From: Lonicera japonica
Lineage: Eukaryota; Streptophyta; Magnoliopsida; Dipsacales; Caprifoliaceae
Direction: 5' to 3'
Assembly (NCBI GenBank): GCA_021464415.1
Contig: CM038466.1
Span: 51,928,039-51,992,038 of the forward strand
Length of the DNA stretch: 64,000 bases
This document shows, piece by piece, positions 1 to 12,392 of this stretch. Position 1 is the first letter of the stretch; every line of letters begins with the position of its first letter. A model generated the notes under the pieces. It was not told the origin of the DNA. It searched no databases and was given only the letters and a program-made list of their open reading frames with translations. The translations under genes were made by a program, and so were the position numbers.

Positions 1-340
1 TGTCAAGCGAGTAATATACTCGTTAGATGTCAAGCTTAGTAAATTTTCCAGTAGGCTTTATTCATTCTGGATGCACCCCAGCCACCCTATGTCTAGTGAG
101 AAACTACACCTTACTCGCTGGACATCCGTCTTTCTATTGGTCCATAGTCACCCAATGTCAAGCGAGTAATATACTCGTTAGATGTCAAGCTTAGTAATTT
201 TCCAGTAGGATTTATTCATTCTAGGTGCACCCCAACAACCCCATGTCTAGCGAGAAAGTACACCTTACTCGCTGGACATCCGTCTTTTGGTTGCCCCATA
301 GTCACCTAATGTCTAGTGAACATTATCACTTTAGGACATG
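1..340. repeat. 155-bp tandem repeat, two and a part copies
   Basis: The unit starting TGTCAAGCGAGTAATATACT at position 1 recurs at 156 and begins again, diverged, near 310, so the period is 154-155 bp. Each unit also contains a TGTCTAGYGAGAAA motif and its partial inverse CTCGCTGGACATC. Such GC-containing subterminal arrays are typical of DNA transposons, and this one sits just beyond the 3' end of the PMD-like gene. No terminal inverted repeat is visible because the window starts inside the array. Linking the array to the PMD element is inference. Confidence 0.8.
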
Positions 341-648
341 GGGTCAACAAATTCTACTTTTAATACCAGTAATATAGGTAAATTACTCTTCTTCTTCTTT
401 GCAATAATTAGGATAAATTAACAAGAAATAAATGATCAAAACATGCATGGCAGTATTTCTTATTATCCAAAAATGGAACTTAGATAGTGTAATACATTAA
501 CAAAAAAGAAGACACAAAAATACATTAAGTCAAAGCAAACACATTAAGCCTAACACATGTACCAAATCTAAAGAAAATACACAAACAAAAAAGAAGTACT
601 AAACATAACTAAATTAAGCCAAACGCAACTACATTTACACAAAAATAA
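341..648. other. AT-rich 3' flank of the PMD-like pseudogene
   Basis: A-rich non-coding sequence between the 155-bp tandem array and the last codons of the minus-strand PMD-like gene. No ORF, repeat or RNA is recognisable in it. Confidence 0.6.
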
Positions 649-2600
649 CTACTTTCTTTTCTTTTGTGGTGGGGATTTAGCATTTCTAGTGGATCTACGT
701 GCTAGCAGGGCTTTTGTTGTTGTACTTGCAGTCTCTGTTGGGGCATTGGCATGTTTCTTCTTTCTCCTAATCTCCGATCCAGGCATATTCTCTTATACAT
801 TGTATGCCTCTTTCGCGGCTTCTACGATATCGTGTGACTGGCTATTCGAAATTGCACTCCCTAGCAATGCTCATGCTTTGTCAACTTACATTTGCTGCAT
901 AGGGCAATTATGATCATTGATCATTAGAAATCTCAAAAGTTTTAAACGAAAATAAGTAATTAAAAGGATGTCCTTACCAACTTAGCCAATTCTTTGTCAC
1001 ACACATCCTGTGTCCTCTGGGGGATAGTTCTCAGCAATGGGGGTTGAAGATATGGATGGCTGATCCTCAAAAATCAATCCATATAATCAGGAGCACATTC
1101 CCATAGATAGCGCACAAGTACAGGCTGAGATGAAATGTTAAGCAAATGATTCCACCAATTCTCTTGGTGCCACCCACTAAGGTTTTATTCCACCATTGTA
1201 TCCCTTAGTGGTCTTTCTTCACATTGACTTTTTTGATTTGATCATCGGCATGGTTAGAATAGTTTGGATGCGACCAAACTACCTAAGTACACGGTCAGGG
1301 TAGTATGCTTCGGCAATGTCATAGTATAGCAGTAAGCTGCAATAGTACGAAACCTCATGCAAGGGATGTGCACCTCTGTGGTCCTTATAAGGATCCCATA
1401 TCACCTGTTACCAAAATTCCAAACCATTAATTATAATTATATGGTTAAAAAATAGAAAATATGTAACATAGTTAATTGAATACGACTTACATCTTTCTCA
1501 GTTAAATTATTAAGCTTCTCTCTTAACTTTATCGCGACCATGTGTGTATCTCCACTACACTATCACCCACTTGCACATACGTGGCATAAGCTCCGTGTAC
1601 TCCATATTATAAATCACTCGTGAACAATCCGGAAAGTGGTCAGCAATCCAAGCCTGAATGCATAATAAACATAAGTAAGAAGAAGTAATGTGCATAAATA
1701 AGAAGAAGTATTGTATAGAAATAAGAAGAAGTAATTTACCACAAGTAGAGTCAAGCAACCAAAAATTTGCATCACATTTAGTCTAGATGTCATACCCAAC
1801 TGACGATATAAATATGAAACTATCGCCATATCCTATCCATTTTCAGAAACCCTCGATAAATCCTTCAAATAACTAAGGAAATAGATCGACACCTTGTTCT
1901 TGGTCTTGTCAGGGAAAACTGAATTCCCAATCAAATAAAAAAGATACCCCCTCATACATTGATCAAGTTCCTCTAGAGTTGATTCTTGAGTAACTCTACC
2001 CATACAGTGTCACTTTACCCAATCAAACGTGACCGAATAGGATTTTGGTGTTTCCCTCATTACATTGCAATCGCGAATCCTAACAAATCTTTCACCAATG
2101 TAATTGCCACTTCGGGTTCTATCTCTCTTCTCTGTCCTGATCATATAAAGATTTTCCCTTGACCCGAACGCCTAGGACATGTCGTATATCATCCAAAGTT
2201 ATTGTCATTTCCCCAAATGGCAAGTGAAAAGTATCCGTCTCTAGATGCCATTGTTCCACGAAGGCCGATACGGAAATGTAATCAATATAGCGATACGAAT
2301 ACTCAGCCAAATTGTATAATCCAGAGGCTTTAACACGCATTTGTACACCCTCTACCTCGTTTGACAATTTTCATTCCTTTAGCTTGTTCCAATGGCTAAT
2401 TATTCTCAATTGTTCACGTTAGTCCTTACATTAAAATAAATAATTGGACCGAATATAGTAGTCAATAAAGAATTAAAATGAAAGTATACGTAGTTAATAA
2501 ACAATTAAAATGAAGGTATAATAAACAATTCTAGTGACGAAATACCTTCGAGCGGTTCCATATAGCATACGCCATATGGCTCTCAAAGCTAGTAAGTATC

Positions 2601-2996
2601 GATTTATCAACTGGACCTTATCAACTGGACCTTCATCGTTTTCGGCCGGGGAACACCGCCGCCACTACTAGGACTAACATTGGTAGGTTTCGATTTATCA
2701 ACTGGACCTCCATCATCTTCGGCATGGGGAACACTGCCGCCACCGCTAGGACTAACACTCGGGCCTGGACCTTCATTGGTAAGTACCAATTTATCAACTA
2801 GACCTCCATCATCTTCGGTAGGGGGAACACCGCCACCACTACTAGGACTAACACTCGGGCTTGGACCTTCATTGGTAGGTACTTATTTATCAACTGAACC
2901 TCCATCATCTTCGATAGGGGGAACTATGCCGCAACTGCCAGGACTAACACTCGAGCCTGGACCTTCATTGGTAGGTACCGATTTATCAACTTGACC
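2601..2996 (-). repeat. 96-bp coding minisatellite in the PMD-like gene
   Basis: ATTTATCAACT motifs recur near 2602, 2693, 2789, 2885 and 2981, giving a 96-bp period, which is 32 codons. On the minus strand each unit encodes a Gly/Pro/Ser-rich segment with acidic residues (for example SVSPSGGGSVPHAEDDGG). The first unit is shortened by an internal deletion and the last is cut by the solo LTR at 2997. Because the period is a multiple of three, copy number could change without breaking the frame. Confidence 0.85.
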
Positions 2997-5827
2997 TGTC
3001 ACACCCCGATTTAAAAAAAAACAAATAATAATATATATATCACTAAAGACAAAATCCAACTTATATCTTGTCTTCCAAATACCAGGGGTGAACGGCAAAT
3101 AACCACTAAATAATAAAATACAAAATAAAATAAAATAAAAAAAATTCACCACACAAACTAATCACTATACTCATTAAGCTAAATAATTCCTTGTATAATT
3201 AACTTTTATCCAAAATAAATCCATTCAAGATATATTCCATAATAAGATAACATTACATTAAAGGTCTCCAACTTTAGTCAAATAACTAATGAAAATACCA
3301 TGGCCAACTATATAAAAAAATCCATACATAATATCTAATTGATAAACTCCATCGTTCCACTAATAAAATAAAATAACCCAAATGAAAACATGAAGCCAAA
3401 GTAAAAGGGATGTAAATCCTTCCGAAGCGAGCAATCTCCCTTCCGGCGTCTATCTCTCCGGATTGTCCTGTTTGGCTACGCTCATAAAAGAACTCACCCA
3501 AGAAGCATGGAGACAACTTGGGTCAGTACTAAATAAGTGGTATGAGTTGATTCGTTTCACCCAACTATGTCCATGATGCAATTATCATAAATACAAATTT
3601 TCAATAGAAATAATTATGAGACAAGACATGTAATTCCACATACTTATCGAGACAAAATCATAGTTTCCCGATAAAAAGGTGGCAGTTAGTTTCTTGTCAC
3701 ATTCATCCATAAAACTTTAAAATAATAATTTTCAAAATTCTATGGTAGACCAACCCTGCACAAATGTTAGGAAAGGCCTACCTTCCTGCACAAAAGAAGT
3801 CAGTAACAAGGATAACATCTACATCACAAAATAAACTGCTGTAATAAAAATTGTTCGTTTCTACCCAAACCATATGAAATTTTGAAAAACTTAAAACACG
3901 AAAAATGTCCAGAATGATGATTTCTACAAATAATTGTGAAAGATGGAAAAAATTGACAGTTTAATAACCCAAACCAGTGATTCAATGCAGACTCTTTTCA
4001 CAAACGAGATTCAACCACAACTTTTAAAAGATAAGGAATTAAAGAAAAATCAACACATAAAAAAATGAGCATAATCAAATTTTCTTCTAGCTTCATGTGC
4101 TAGAATTTCATTTAGAGATCCAATAATTTGTACAAATTAAACAAAGAAAAAGTCGTACACTCCTTTTCACAGACTCTTTTCACAGACTCTTTGGTTAGCG
4201 TGTGCACCTTAATTACATACCACCTTGCCATACTCTCCCATGGCATACACAGATCATCCTGCCCTGTGTCTCCCCGTATAGATAGCGACCACTCCGAATC
4301 GGAACTCGCACGGGCATATCGTCTAAAGTTCTGACCTTCTTCGGAAGGCTAACTATACGTTCGCGCACTAAACACTCGCCCTTCTGCGAGAATATTGTAA
4401 CTATTCACTCATCTAACCAACAATAGAATGAGTGTACAAACATCTCAAGTCCACATGAGCATGTAAAAATTTGTAAGAAATTTCCATTGGATACACCAAC
4501 GTTTTATTCAGTTAAAACAAAAATCATTCGGGACTTTCTCACCCAATTCTTTTATAACAAGTCCCAAATCCATCATATAAAGGAGCAGTGACGTAATTAA
4601 GGAATTTTTCCTAGGATTCTAGTCAATTTTTAAGAACCCTATTCAAATTACACCAAAATCATAAGTTAAATTGCACACAAACAGAACTTATAATCGACAC
4701 AGCCACCAACTTCACATAAATTCTGGGAATTATTCAACAATCCAATAATTCCATAAAAATTATACAATATATCCTAATGTGTCTGGAGTCATATCTAGTT
4801 GGATTAAACTAAAAATCATTTATAGTTTAGGAGTTATAAATGTTTTGATGACTGATATACAATCTGTCTAGCATCAGATTCTGCAGTGCACTGTTTTTGT
4901 AAATTCAATATCTCTCAACATAAAAATCATATTCAATCAATTCCAAATCCCAGATTCTCCTAAAACATGATATTAACTTCTCTAATTTTTCTAGATGTTT
5001 ACACGAAAGTTGAGTGTCTCAAACGAATTCCTATATACACATGTAAGGCAGTAATATGATTAACACTAGGTATCTTAATATACTTGTTTTGTAAAATTTA
5101 TATCTCCCAAATAAAAAACCATACTAATTCAATTTCAAAGCCAAAATTCTTCTAACTCATAACATTAATCTATGTATTTTTCTCAGATTTTTAATAAGAG
5201 CATATAACTGAAATTCTTTATCAAGAAACTTACAAACAATTGAGCAAAAACACAGTAACCCTTCTTTACAAAAATTAGGTCAAAAGAAAATCAAAACATG
5301 TATGAATAGAAACCACTAGAAAAGGGTGAGAATCACTCACCTAAATTATCGATAAATGGAGAAAGATATCTTGAAACTAAGGAACAAGAATAATCGTTGG
5401 CAATCGTATCTCCTTCTATGCCCTAGCCAAGTCGTCTCTTCCCCTTTTTCTACGTACGTTGTTTTTTTTCTTCTTCTTCTTCTCCCAATATAACTAAATA
5501 TATTATTATTAAATAGATAATGGGTTTAAGGCTTTAACTTAAATCTTATAAGATTAGGGCTTATACATACTAATTATATAACAAACTTGGCCCACTTCCT
5601 AATACATGTTGGATTTGGAAAATCAATTAAACTAAAATATAAGACTTATTAATTTATTATAGTTGGCTACAAAAATAATATTATATAGAACCCATCCAAC
5701 TCATGAATGTAGAAAATAAATAAATAAATCATAATTAAAATTATGTAGACACTTAATTAGACATTACGATAATACCCATATAATATGTATATATATAAGT
5801 AAAAACTAGAACTTTATGGGTCTTACA
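2997..5827 (-). mobile_element. Solo LTR (probable Ty3/gypsy), TSD TGACC
   Basis: The segment begins TGTCACACCCCG and ends GGGTCTTACA, and is flanked by identical 5-bp direct repeats TGACC at 2992-2996 and 5828-5832. On the minus strand it reads TGTAAGACCC...GGGGTGTGACA, which resembles chromovirus (Tekay/Del-like) LTR ends; the lineage is inference. It is 2831 bp long, has no gag-pol reading frame and no second LTR, so it is a solo LTR left by recombination. It interrupts the PMD-like coding region directly after a minisatellite unit. It contains no recognisable gene. Confidence 0.85.
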
Positions 5828-6156
5828 TGACCTCTCTCATCTTTGGGAAGGGAAACACCGCCGCCAGTGCTTAGACATTCCCTGCGACCTTTGTCGAGTT
5901 GTGGAACCGCTTCTTTTAATTCTGGGGACAGCTCGGTTGGCTCCTCTCTCTCAACCTGAAGAGATTGACTTTGTTCAGCAATCCTCAACTCTGATGCATT
6001 TGGTTGATCAACCTTCCTCCTTTTGTACCCACAATGTACCTTAGCCGTAGCAGTAGCAGCAAACTTTACTTTTTGTTGCTCTTCCGAGGCTATCGTTGGA
6101 TTGTTCTTTGTCATATCTAATAACATAAAACAATAACAATTAGCCAATTTTAACAT

Positions 6157-7031
6157 GCGTCAAGAGTTTAATGTACAGAGTAAGGTAAGTAAGGTAAGTT
6201 TTAAGAAAAGAGAACATATGAATGTGAAAGCTTTACAAGAACATGCGTGCTTAGAATTCTAACAACTTATTAGGATCATTTCCCAGGAGAAATCAAAGTT
6301 CTGTTACTACAGAAGAAAGGTATTTGTCAATAAGAAAATGACTATGAAATGTAAAGAAATTGAATCTTTTATTTTTTCGCCCTATACAAAGAATTAGATA
6401 TGGGGTATAATTTTTTTTAAAGTGTGTTGATTTTAATCAAAGCAGCATTGACTTTGATTTAGGCTAGTTATTTTCCTTGTACTTTTTTTTTCCAATAATC
6501 AATCTTGATTTTTTTAATCATTTTTGCAAAAGATCAAATTACTCAGATACTAGCAAGTATATGATTAGTATACTTTTTCTTTTTAATTGTACACTAGTAA
6601 TGTCACACACGCAATATGTGTACAAGCTGTTTATGTATGGACACCGGTCATCTAATTTAAAACAAAAGTTTTCTAATACAAAAGTGATTAATGAACCCCT
6701 ATATGAAAATTTCCTTTGTGTATCTAGAATCGAAAAGCCCTATTGAGAAAAACTACTATCAAAACGGGTATGTTCAGTTGCATGTTTTAGCTATTACTCT
6801 CCCATTTCAAAAGTGGTATGTTCAGTTACAGGGAAAGAGGAAACAGAGCAACCCACTCACACGTCAAAAGGAGGAGGGGGAATCAGGTTCTTCTCTCCAC
6901 CAAAAACCAGGTTTGTACCATTAACAACACTATTATTCACATCCCCATCTTTGAATATAAAAGGAAAATAGATGCAAGGATATGCAAGGAAACCATTATT
7001 AGGTCAAAATAGGTCAAAATATGAAACTTAC
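6157..7031. other. AT-rich region upstream of the PMD-like gene
   Basis: Non-coding sequence between the N-terminal PMD exon and a possible leader exon. Several short open frames occur on the plus strand but none resembles a protein family. It would be an intron if the leader at 7032-7235 belongs to the PMD-like gene. Confidence 0.45.
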
Positions 7032-7235
7032 TTGGCTCGTGATGTTGAAGACGGAAGCTGGGAGATGATGAAGCCGATAGTTAGTGAAGCTTGGGATGAA
7101 GACAAACAGAGAAGATGAAGAACGGCCGAGTATCTGAAGAGGAGTGGGTGAGAGAGCTTAGCGTGAGGGAAGGAAACAAGAGAGGAGATCGTGCGTGTTC
7201 CTTTGAAAAGGGGGAGTGGGTTTTCTCTTCTTTTT
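7032..7235 (-). other. Possible 5' leader exon of a minus-strand gene
   Basis: On the minus strand this is a C/T-rich leader (CTCTCTCACCCACTCCTCTT) ending in a good donor, CGAGCCAA followed by GTAAGTTT, at 7031/7032. It has the look of a plant 5' UTR exon and could be the leader of the PMD-like gene about 0.9 kb downstream. No coding capacity is seen and transcription is not shown by sequence. Confidence 0.3.
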
Positions 7236-8323
7236 TTTATTTAATTATTAACTTAATTAACTTATTAATTAATGTATTTAATTAGTTAATTACTTTGTGT
7301 AATAGTTGGAGTGGTGGAAATGACTTTGGAGTGGAGAAGAGAAAGTAAACTACCTTTTGGAGTGTTTGTAAGAAGTGGTCTAAAACCAAGTAATTTTTGG
7401 TGTACAAATAGCGCCTGCCCAAATTAATACCTAGCGCTTTAAAACTGTCATTGTCAAAACTTTATATGCATATTTTTTGACACCTTTGATACATTGATGA
7501 TAATTTTTGGAGTGCAAAAAACCACACACTTATAATTATTTTGTAATACTATATATATAAATGAAATTAGAAAATTGAGTGGGGGCTTAAGATTACATTG
7601 GCTTCGTGGTTGCGAACGTGTAACAAAAGATTAACCATGCATACAAATGAGAATCTCATGATTTTGTCTTCTTAATTTGTTGCAAATCTTTTGCATTCTT
7701 TTCGTTTTCAATTACCATTTTTCTGTAAGAATATCTTAAATGGTAATGTAAAAGTTGACATTGTAAATCATACTGTCAATCAATTTTTACAAAAAACTTG
7801 AACACTTTAAAAAAATTAAAAGAAATGGCCCAATAGTACTTTTGTAAAATCTTGTGTAAATTTTGAAATAACCAATAAGTTTCCAACACATGTTAAACAT
7901 CGATTTAAGCAATTCTTATATTTTTTTCTTAAGTTTTTTTATAAATAGTTTTATAATTACAATAGATCTTGATTTATAGGTATTGATAAGTAGATTTCAA
8001 ATATATAGTTTTTATTAAAATTCATACTTTACATTTGAAGTTATTACATGTTCAAATGTTATTAAAAAAATGAAGTGAGAGAAAGTTGATGTAGCATTAT
8101 AAAATGAGAGTATATTTTACACAATTATTTTACACAAACTTTAATTTCAAAAGACTACTGAAGACATAATTTTTTTTACAAATTGTGTAAATTTTACATA
8201 AAACAAAAAAATGAAAAACTATTAGAGATGCCGACTCTCTATAATCAAGACTCGCTTGTAGCATGATTTATCAACATTTCAAAAAATGTTATTGTACCCT
8301 TCTCCCCTCCGATTCTTATTTCC
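7236..8323. other. AT-rich intergenic sequence
   Basis: No gene is recognised. Loosely inverted TTGTGTAAATTTT-type motifs near 7850 and 8180 hint at an old, diverged MITE, but I could not define ends or a target duplication. Confidence 0.4.
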
Positions 8324-8619
8324 TTACCCTATGTTTGGATGAAGTAATTCTAAAATCTATCAAAATTGTAAGTGATAGAACTTAAAATTCCACCATTTTA
8401 AATTTCTTCAATTGCAAATTCCCATGTTTGGATGTCTTCTATGTAAAACTTAAAAAATGACATGAATTATAATATCACTTGTTTTAGGTCGGAATTTGAA
8501 GAATAGCCTCTCATACCACGAAATTTTAAGTCAGAATTTTTAAAGGGCCATTTTGAATTACCCCCTAGAAAATGGCCATAATTAGAGTTACACCCGAAAT
8601 GATAATCCTTTGAGTTAAC

Positions 8620-8638
8620 ACCCCCCCCCCCCCCCCCC
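8620..8638. repeat. Homopolymer C run
   Basis: About 19 consecutive C bases lie inside the left MULE-like arm, where the right arm has no counterpart run. Such runs are error-prone in assemblies. Confidence 0.9.
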
Positions 8639-9429
8639 GTCATTTGACGGGGTTAACTATCCGTTAACCTTTTTGCCCAATTTGACCAAAATACCACCAT
8701 CTTCAACTTTCAACCCATTTTCTCCATGAACCCTAACCCTAATTTCGTGTCTTTCTCTCTGTAGAAACAAATTTCAACAAGATTCTCTCTTTAAACACAA
8801 AATACCCAATCCAAGCTTCTTATTAATAAGATGCTTTCATAAATTCTAAAGAAAAAACCACAATCACACCAAATCAAAGCTTCCACCAATGGAATCTACT
8901 ACACCCGCTGGCATTAATGGAGTCCACACTTTTCATGGTTGGAACAAAATTTTTGTCTTCTCTCTCTAGACATATATACAAATACGCATTTCTCATTATC
9001 TTTCTCTATTCATATATATACACATACACATATTCATAGGTCTGTCAATATATACATATATCCATTTTTCATTCTCTCTATATATACATATAATTGTATT
9101 TCAATTGAGCAATACACCAAAAAAATCGAGTAATTGATCTATATACACACATACCCAAATTTCATTTTCTTTTTTTATACACACACATCAATTTTTTTTA
9201 CATACACATACAAAAACTTTATTTTCTCTCTCTATATACACATACCCACATTTAATTGGGAATACACCAAATAATTTGAAGAGATCAATTTATATATATG
9301 CATAGACAAATTTCATTTTCTCTCTCTATATATACACTTACGCAGCTTTTTGGTAGGTTTTGAGAGAGGAAAAAATAGAGCAGTAAGTTATGGCTATGAA
9401 GCTTTGATTTCGTGTGATTCACTATACCA

Positions 9430-9780
9430 GCATGGCTCTTGGGCAACATAAGCAATAGACTACGTCGCTTAAGATTAACCTAGGCAACGTACTAACACCA
9501 CGTCGCCCTATAAACTCTTAGGCGACATAAGCATAACATACGTCACCTTAAAAACTCTTAGGCGACGTAGGTATATACTCCGTCAGCTTAGATAATCTTA
9601 GGCGACGTACTCAAATGCCCACATCGCCCAAAAAGTGTTGACCACCGATACTTTTAAGTGGCGGTCAACTAGGGTTTGACTAACCATTTGGGCGACGTAA
9701 CTTGTATAAGTATGTCTCTTAAGATTCACCTTAGGCGACATAGGTATAGTTTATACGTCGCCTAAGAACTTGTCATCTTC
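9430..9780. repeat. Left subterminal repeats of CACTA A (GGCGACGTA)
   Basis: At least eight copies of TTAGGCGACRTA or its inverse TACGTCGCCTAA lie in 350 bp, some degraded. CACTA transposases bind such subterminal motifs. CG-rich spacing like this stands out against the AT-rich surroundings. Confidence 0.85.
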
Positions 9781-10034
9781 ATAACAAAAGCAGCTCCTCC
9801 ATTTTCGGGGTTAATGTGTTTTAGAGTTAAGTTTAGGTGATTTTGGCGATTTTGAAAGTAAAAATCAACATAATTTTTCTCATTAAAGGCTTGTTTGATT
9901 TTTAGGTACTCTATCTCTTATTAATATTAATTTTTACTAATTTTTTACTGTATATAGATATTGTGTTTAGTGTAAAAAATGTGTATTTGGTGTTAAAGAT
10001 ATAATATTATATTACACCAGAATGACTTTTTTGT

Positions 10035-10350
10035 AATGGACTTAATCCTTTGGCAAAAATGTTTCTAACACATAAAATCCGTTACTAATTAGCCGTGAGA
10101 AACACTTTAGTAATAGATATATCCGTTACTAAAATTAACCAAAATTCGTTACAAAAATAGATTTGTAACAAACTAAATGCATTGCTAATCTGTTATAATA
10201 CTAATTTTAGTAACAGATTTAATCCGTTACAAATATTGAACAACTGTTAAAATGGTACGTAAAAGTAATTACAGCTTTGATGGTTTGTAACGGAATATAA
10301 CTGTTACTCAAAGGAAAATCGTTACATATTTGTAACGGTTTATAGCCGTT
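10035..10350. repeat. Left subterminal repeats of CACTA B (TTTGTAACGG)
   Basis: Some ten or more copies of ATCCGTTAC or GTAACGG-type motifs in both orientations. The same motif recurs near the other end at 23690-23880. Confidence 0.85.
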
Positions 10351-10676
10351 ACAGAGTGTCGATTAATTTTTATTTTTATTTTTTTGTCCGTTATCCCTAT
10401 ATTGAACAATACAAATTTATGTAGCTATAAATGCAACAAGTTTTAGCGCACACAATACAAATTCCCATATTATGATCTAATGGTATCATACAAAGCAATA
10501 TTTGTCCACCACAAATATAAGGTACCAAAGATGTCCAACTATACATTAAACATACTAAAACCAAAATGTCCAAGTCAAAATATAAAATGCCATCATGTCC
10601 AAAAGAAACTACTCAAAAGTGTACATAACAAATATAAAGGTAAAATAGATATACTTCAACCAAGGCTCGAACCAAA

Positions 10677-12194
10677 TTATATAACCCCAGCAACATAGGC
10701 AGAGAAAGTATCATTACCATCTTGTGGGAACCATAATGGAGCATTCGGTTCTAATACTTCATCAATATAGACTTTCTTCTCATCGATACCAACCTTCCTA
10801 CCATGACAAATTCCAGCCATTGCATCTGTCACGACGTATCCCTTGGCTAATTCCTTATTTTCTCTATCAATCGAATTAGGCTTTTCAACGGGACTTGGGG
10901 TGAAAACATTGTCTAAATTTTGGGCTAGGTTACAAGGGTGATGAACGGAGTTACTAGCAAACTCACTTTTAGGCGTTGTCATCACATGCGGTGAATCAAG
11001 ATTTAAATCAACCAGCATACTTTGCATTGTACCCTGGACGTTTGATTTGAATTCATCCTTTAATGCATTAATTTCTTCTTTATCTACTTTAATGGCATTC
11101 TCTTTCGTCTTTGCTATCCCCAAGTGAATCATCTGTTTTTTGGTAACATGTGAACCAGTTCCACGAACTCGTCCTATTGGATCCTTGCCGAAAACTTCAA
11201 ACAATTAGTCGTTTTCAGTAATACTACCAGATACCTCTCCACTTTTTCTTTTTTCTTTTTCTTCCTTGACTTTATCCTATCAAAGTTACAAGTTAAAAAC
11301 ATTAAAATTCAACCAATACATAGTCTAAAATCCTATAAAATACAGCTAACACATTACAAATGAAGCTCAAAGTAAAATTCAAAAATACTTACATAAAAGG
11401 GTTTAGCACTTTCCAACACACAACCATTTTTATCCTCCTGCCCCATCAACCATTTGTCTGTTCAGTTATTATATAATTGAGTAGGATTTGTTTTCTCCTA
11501 AAATTTTAAATACTTAAAAGTTCGATTACATTTATATTTACAAGCCAAAAGTTAAATCATCTCTCACCTTTTGATGTACTTTTAATACATAGGTACATCG
11601 TCCAAGAGTATGAGAATATGTAAGTTGTTTTCGATTTTCAGAATTCTAAAGGTTTTGCTTTTTCTTTTTTTGGGTCTCTTTCATTTTTCAAAAAGTTTTC
11701 CCAAATAATTGGGTCCATCCCATCGAGTGGCCCCTCAACCCCACTTTTCAAATGGGCTCGTAATGCAACTTTGTCTGATCGGAATTTCTGGGGCCACGCC
11801 TTCTCCAACAATGGATGAGCAACCTTCGGAGGAATGTCCAACTCAAATTCAGCCTGTACTTGTTATAAACAATAAATTAAGAAACTACTATTAAGAAAAT
11901 CTAACTAAATTATTGAATTGCAATAAATAAATTAATGTTTACCATTAAGTTCTTCCAAACATCATTTCAAAAGTTTTGTGGCACTTGTCTCCAATCTTTA
12001 TAATGAACAGGTATTATAGTCCTGATAATATCTCCGGTACGAGTACTAAAATTTCTTGCAAATTCTTCAACCACCGTGCCATCTATTTCAACAATGATAG
12101 GCTTCTTTTCAATTATGGCTTTATTTGTTGAGGATTGAGTTTGGGTCAGGGTTAAAGAAGAAGTCAGATTCTTTGACCCTGCACCTGATGACAT
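10677..12194 (-). pseudogene. CACTA B second ORF, Ptta/En/Spm (Transposase_24-like) protein, broken
   Basis: Three minus-strand pieces follow one another. 12194-11967 starts with Met and a Ser/Thr-rich stretch and ends HYKDWRQVPQNF. 11841-11638 contains HPLLEKAWPQKFRSDK and a Lys/Glu-rich end. 11204-10677 contains GSHVTKKQMIHLGIAKTKEN, followed by a coiled-coil-like KEEINALKDEFKS segment. The order and style (DW motif, basic helix, coiled coil) suit the plant transposase family carried by CACTA elements downstream of the TNP2 gene, as is the case here. The intervening stretches could be introns. Stops inside them and the missing conserved middle suggest a decayed copy. Assignment is by recognition only. 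Confidence 0.6.
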
Positions 12195-12392
12195 AATTGA
12201 TATTTCCTAACAATAGAAAAAGAGAAGCCAACAATGATTAAAAAAATCCAAATGAAATCAAATACATTAAAAAATAAGTATGATAAACTAAAGAATATTG
12301 TTCAGGATATTCTTTATGAATTAAAGACAATAAAGTACATTGCATAAAATAATAGTCCTTGCATATAAAAGGAATATATCAGTACAAAGTAT

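Larger units (their letters stand above)
649..6156 (-). pseudogene. Plant mobile domain (PMD/MAIN-like) protein, decayed and split by a solo LTR
   Basis: Read on the minus strand, pieces in several frames match the plant mobile domain (aminotransferase-like, MAIL/MAIN-type) family. About 2367-2119 holds the core motif LPFGEMTITLDDIRHVLG. About 1860-1740 encodes MAIVSYLYRQLGMTSR; after an intron (1654-1739, GT-AG) comes QAWIADHFPDCSR. After a second intron (1405-1490) comes VIWDPYKDHRGAHPLHEV. The end (about 900-649) is basic, finishing in PPQKKRK and a stop at 649-651. Upstream, 6156-5828 encodes a basic, polar N-terminal region ending in the same STGGGV-type sequence as the minisatellite at 2600-2996, so the solo LTR at 2997-5827 cuts the coding region. 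Stop codons (for example near 1250 and 1840) and frameshifts show it is dead. PMD genes occur both as host genes and inside transposons; which applies here is unclear. Confidence 0.75.

Noticed and set aside
689..913. Plus-strand open frame of 74 codons
   Set aside because: It is the antisense of the basic C-terminal part of the minus-strand PMD-like gene.
2680..2994. Plus-strand Pro/Ser-rich frame over the minisatellite
   Set aside because: The minus-strand frame links to PMD sequence on one side and to the related N-terminal region on the other; the plus frame is its shadow.
3286..3516. Minus-strand open frame inside the solo LTR
   Set aside because: No gag, pol or other family feature; typical chance frame in an LTR.
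8728..8740. Interstitial telomere tract
   Set aside because: Only about two telomere-like units, present in both MULE-like arms; a motif, not a telomeric remnant.
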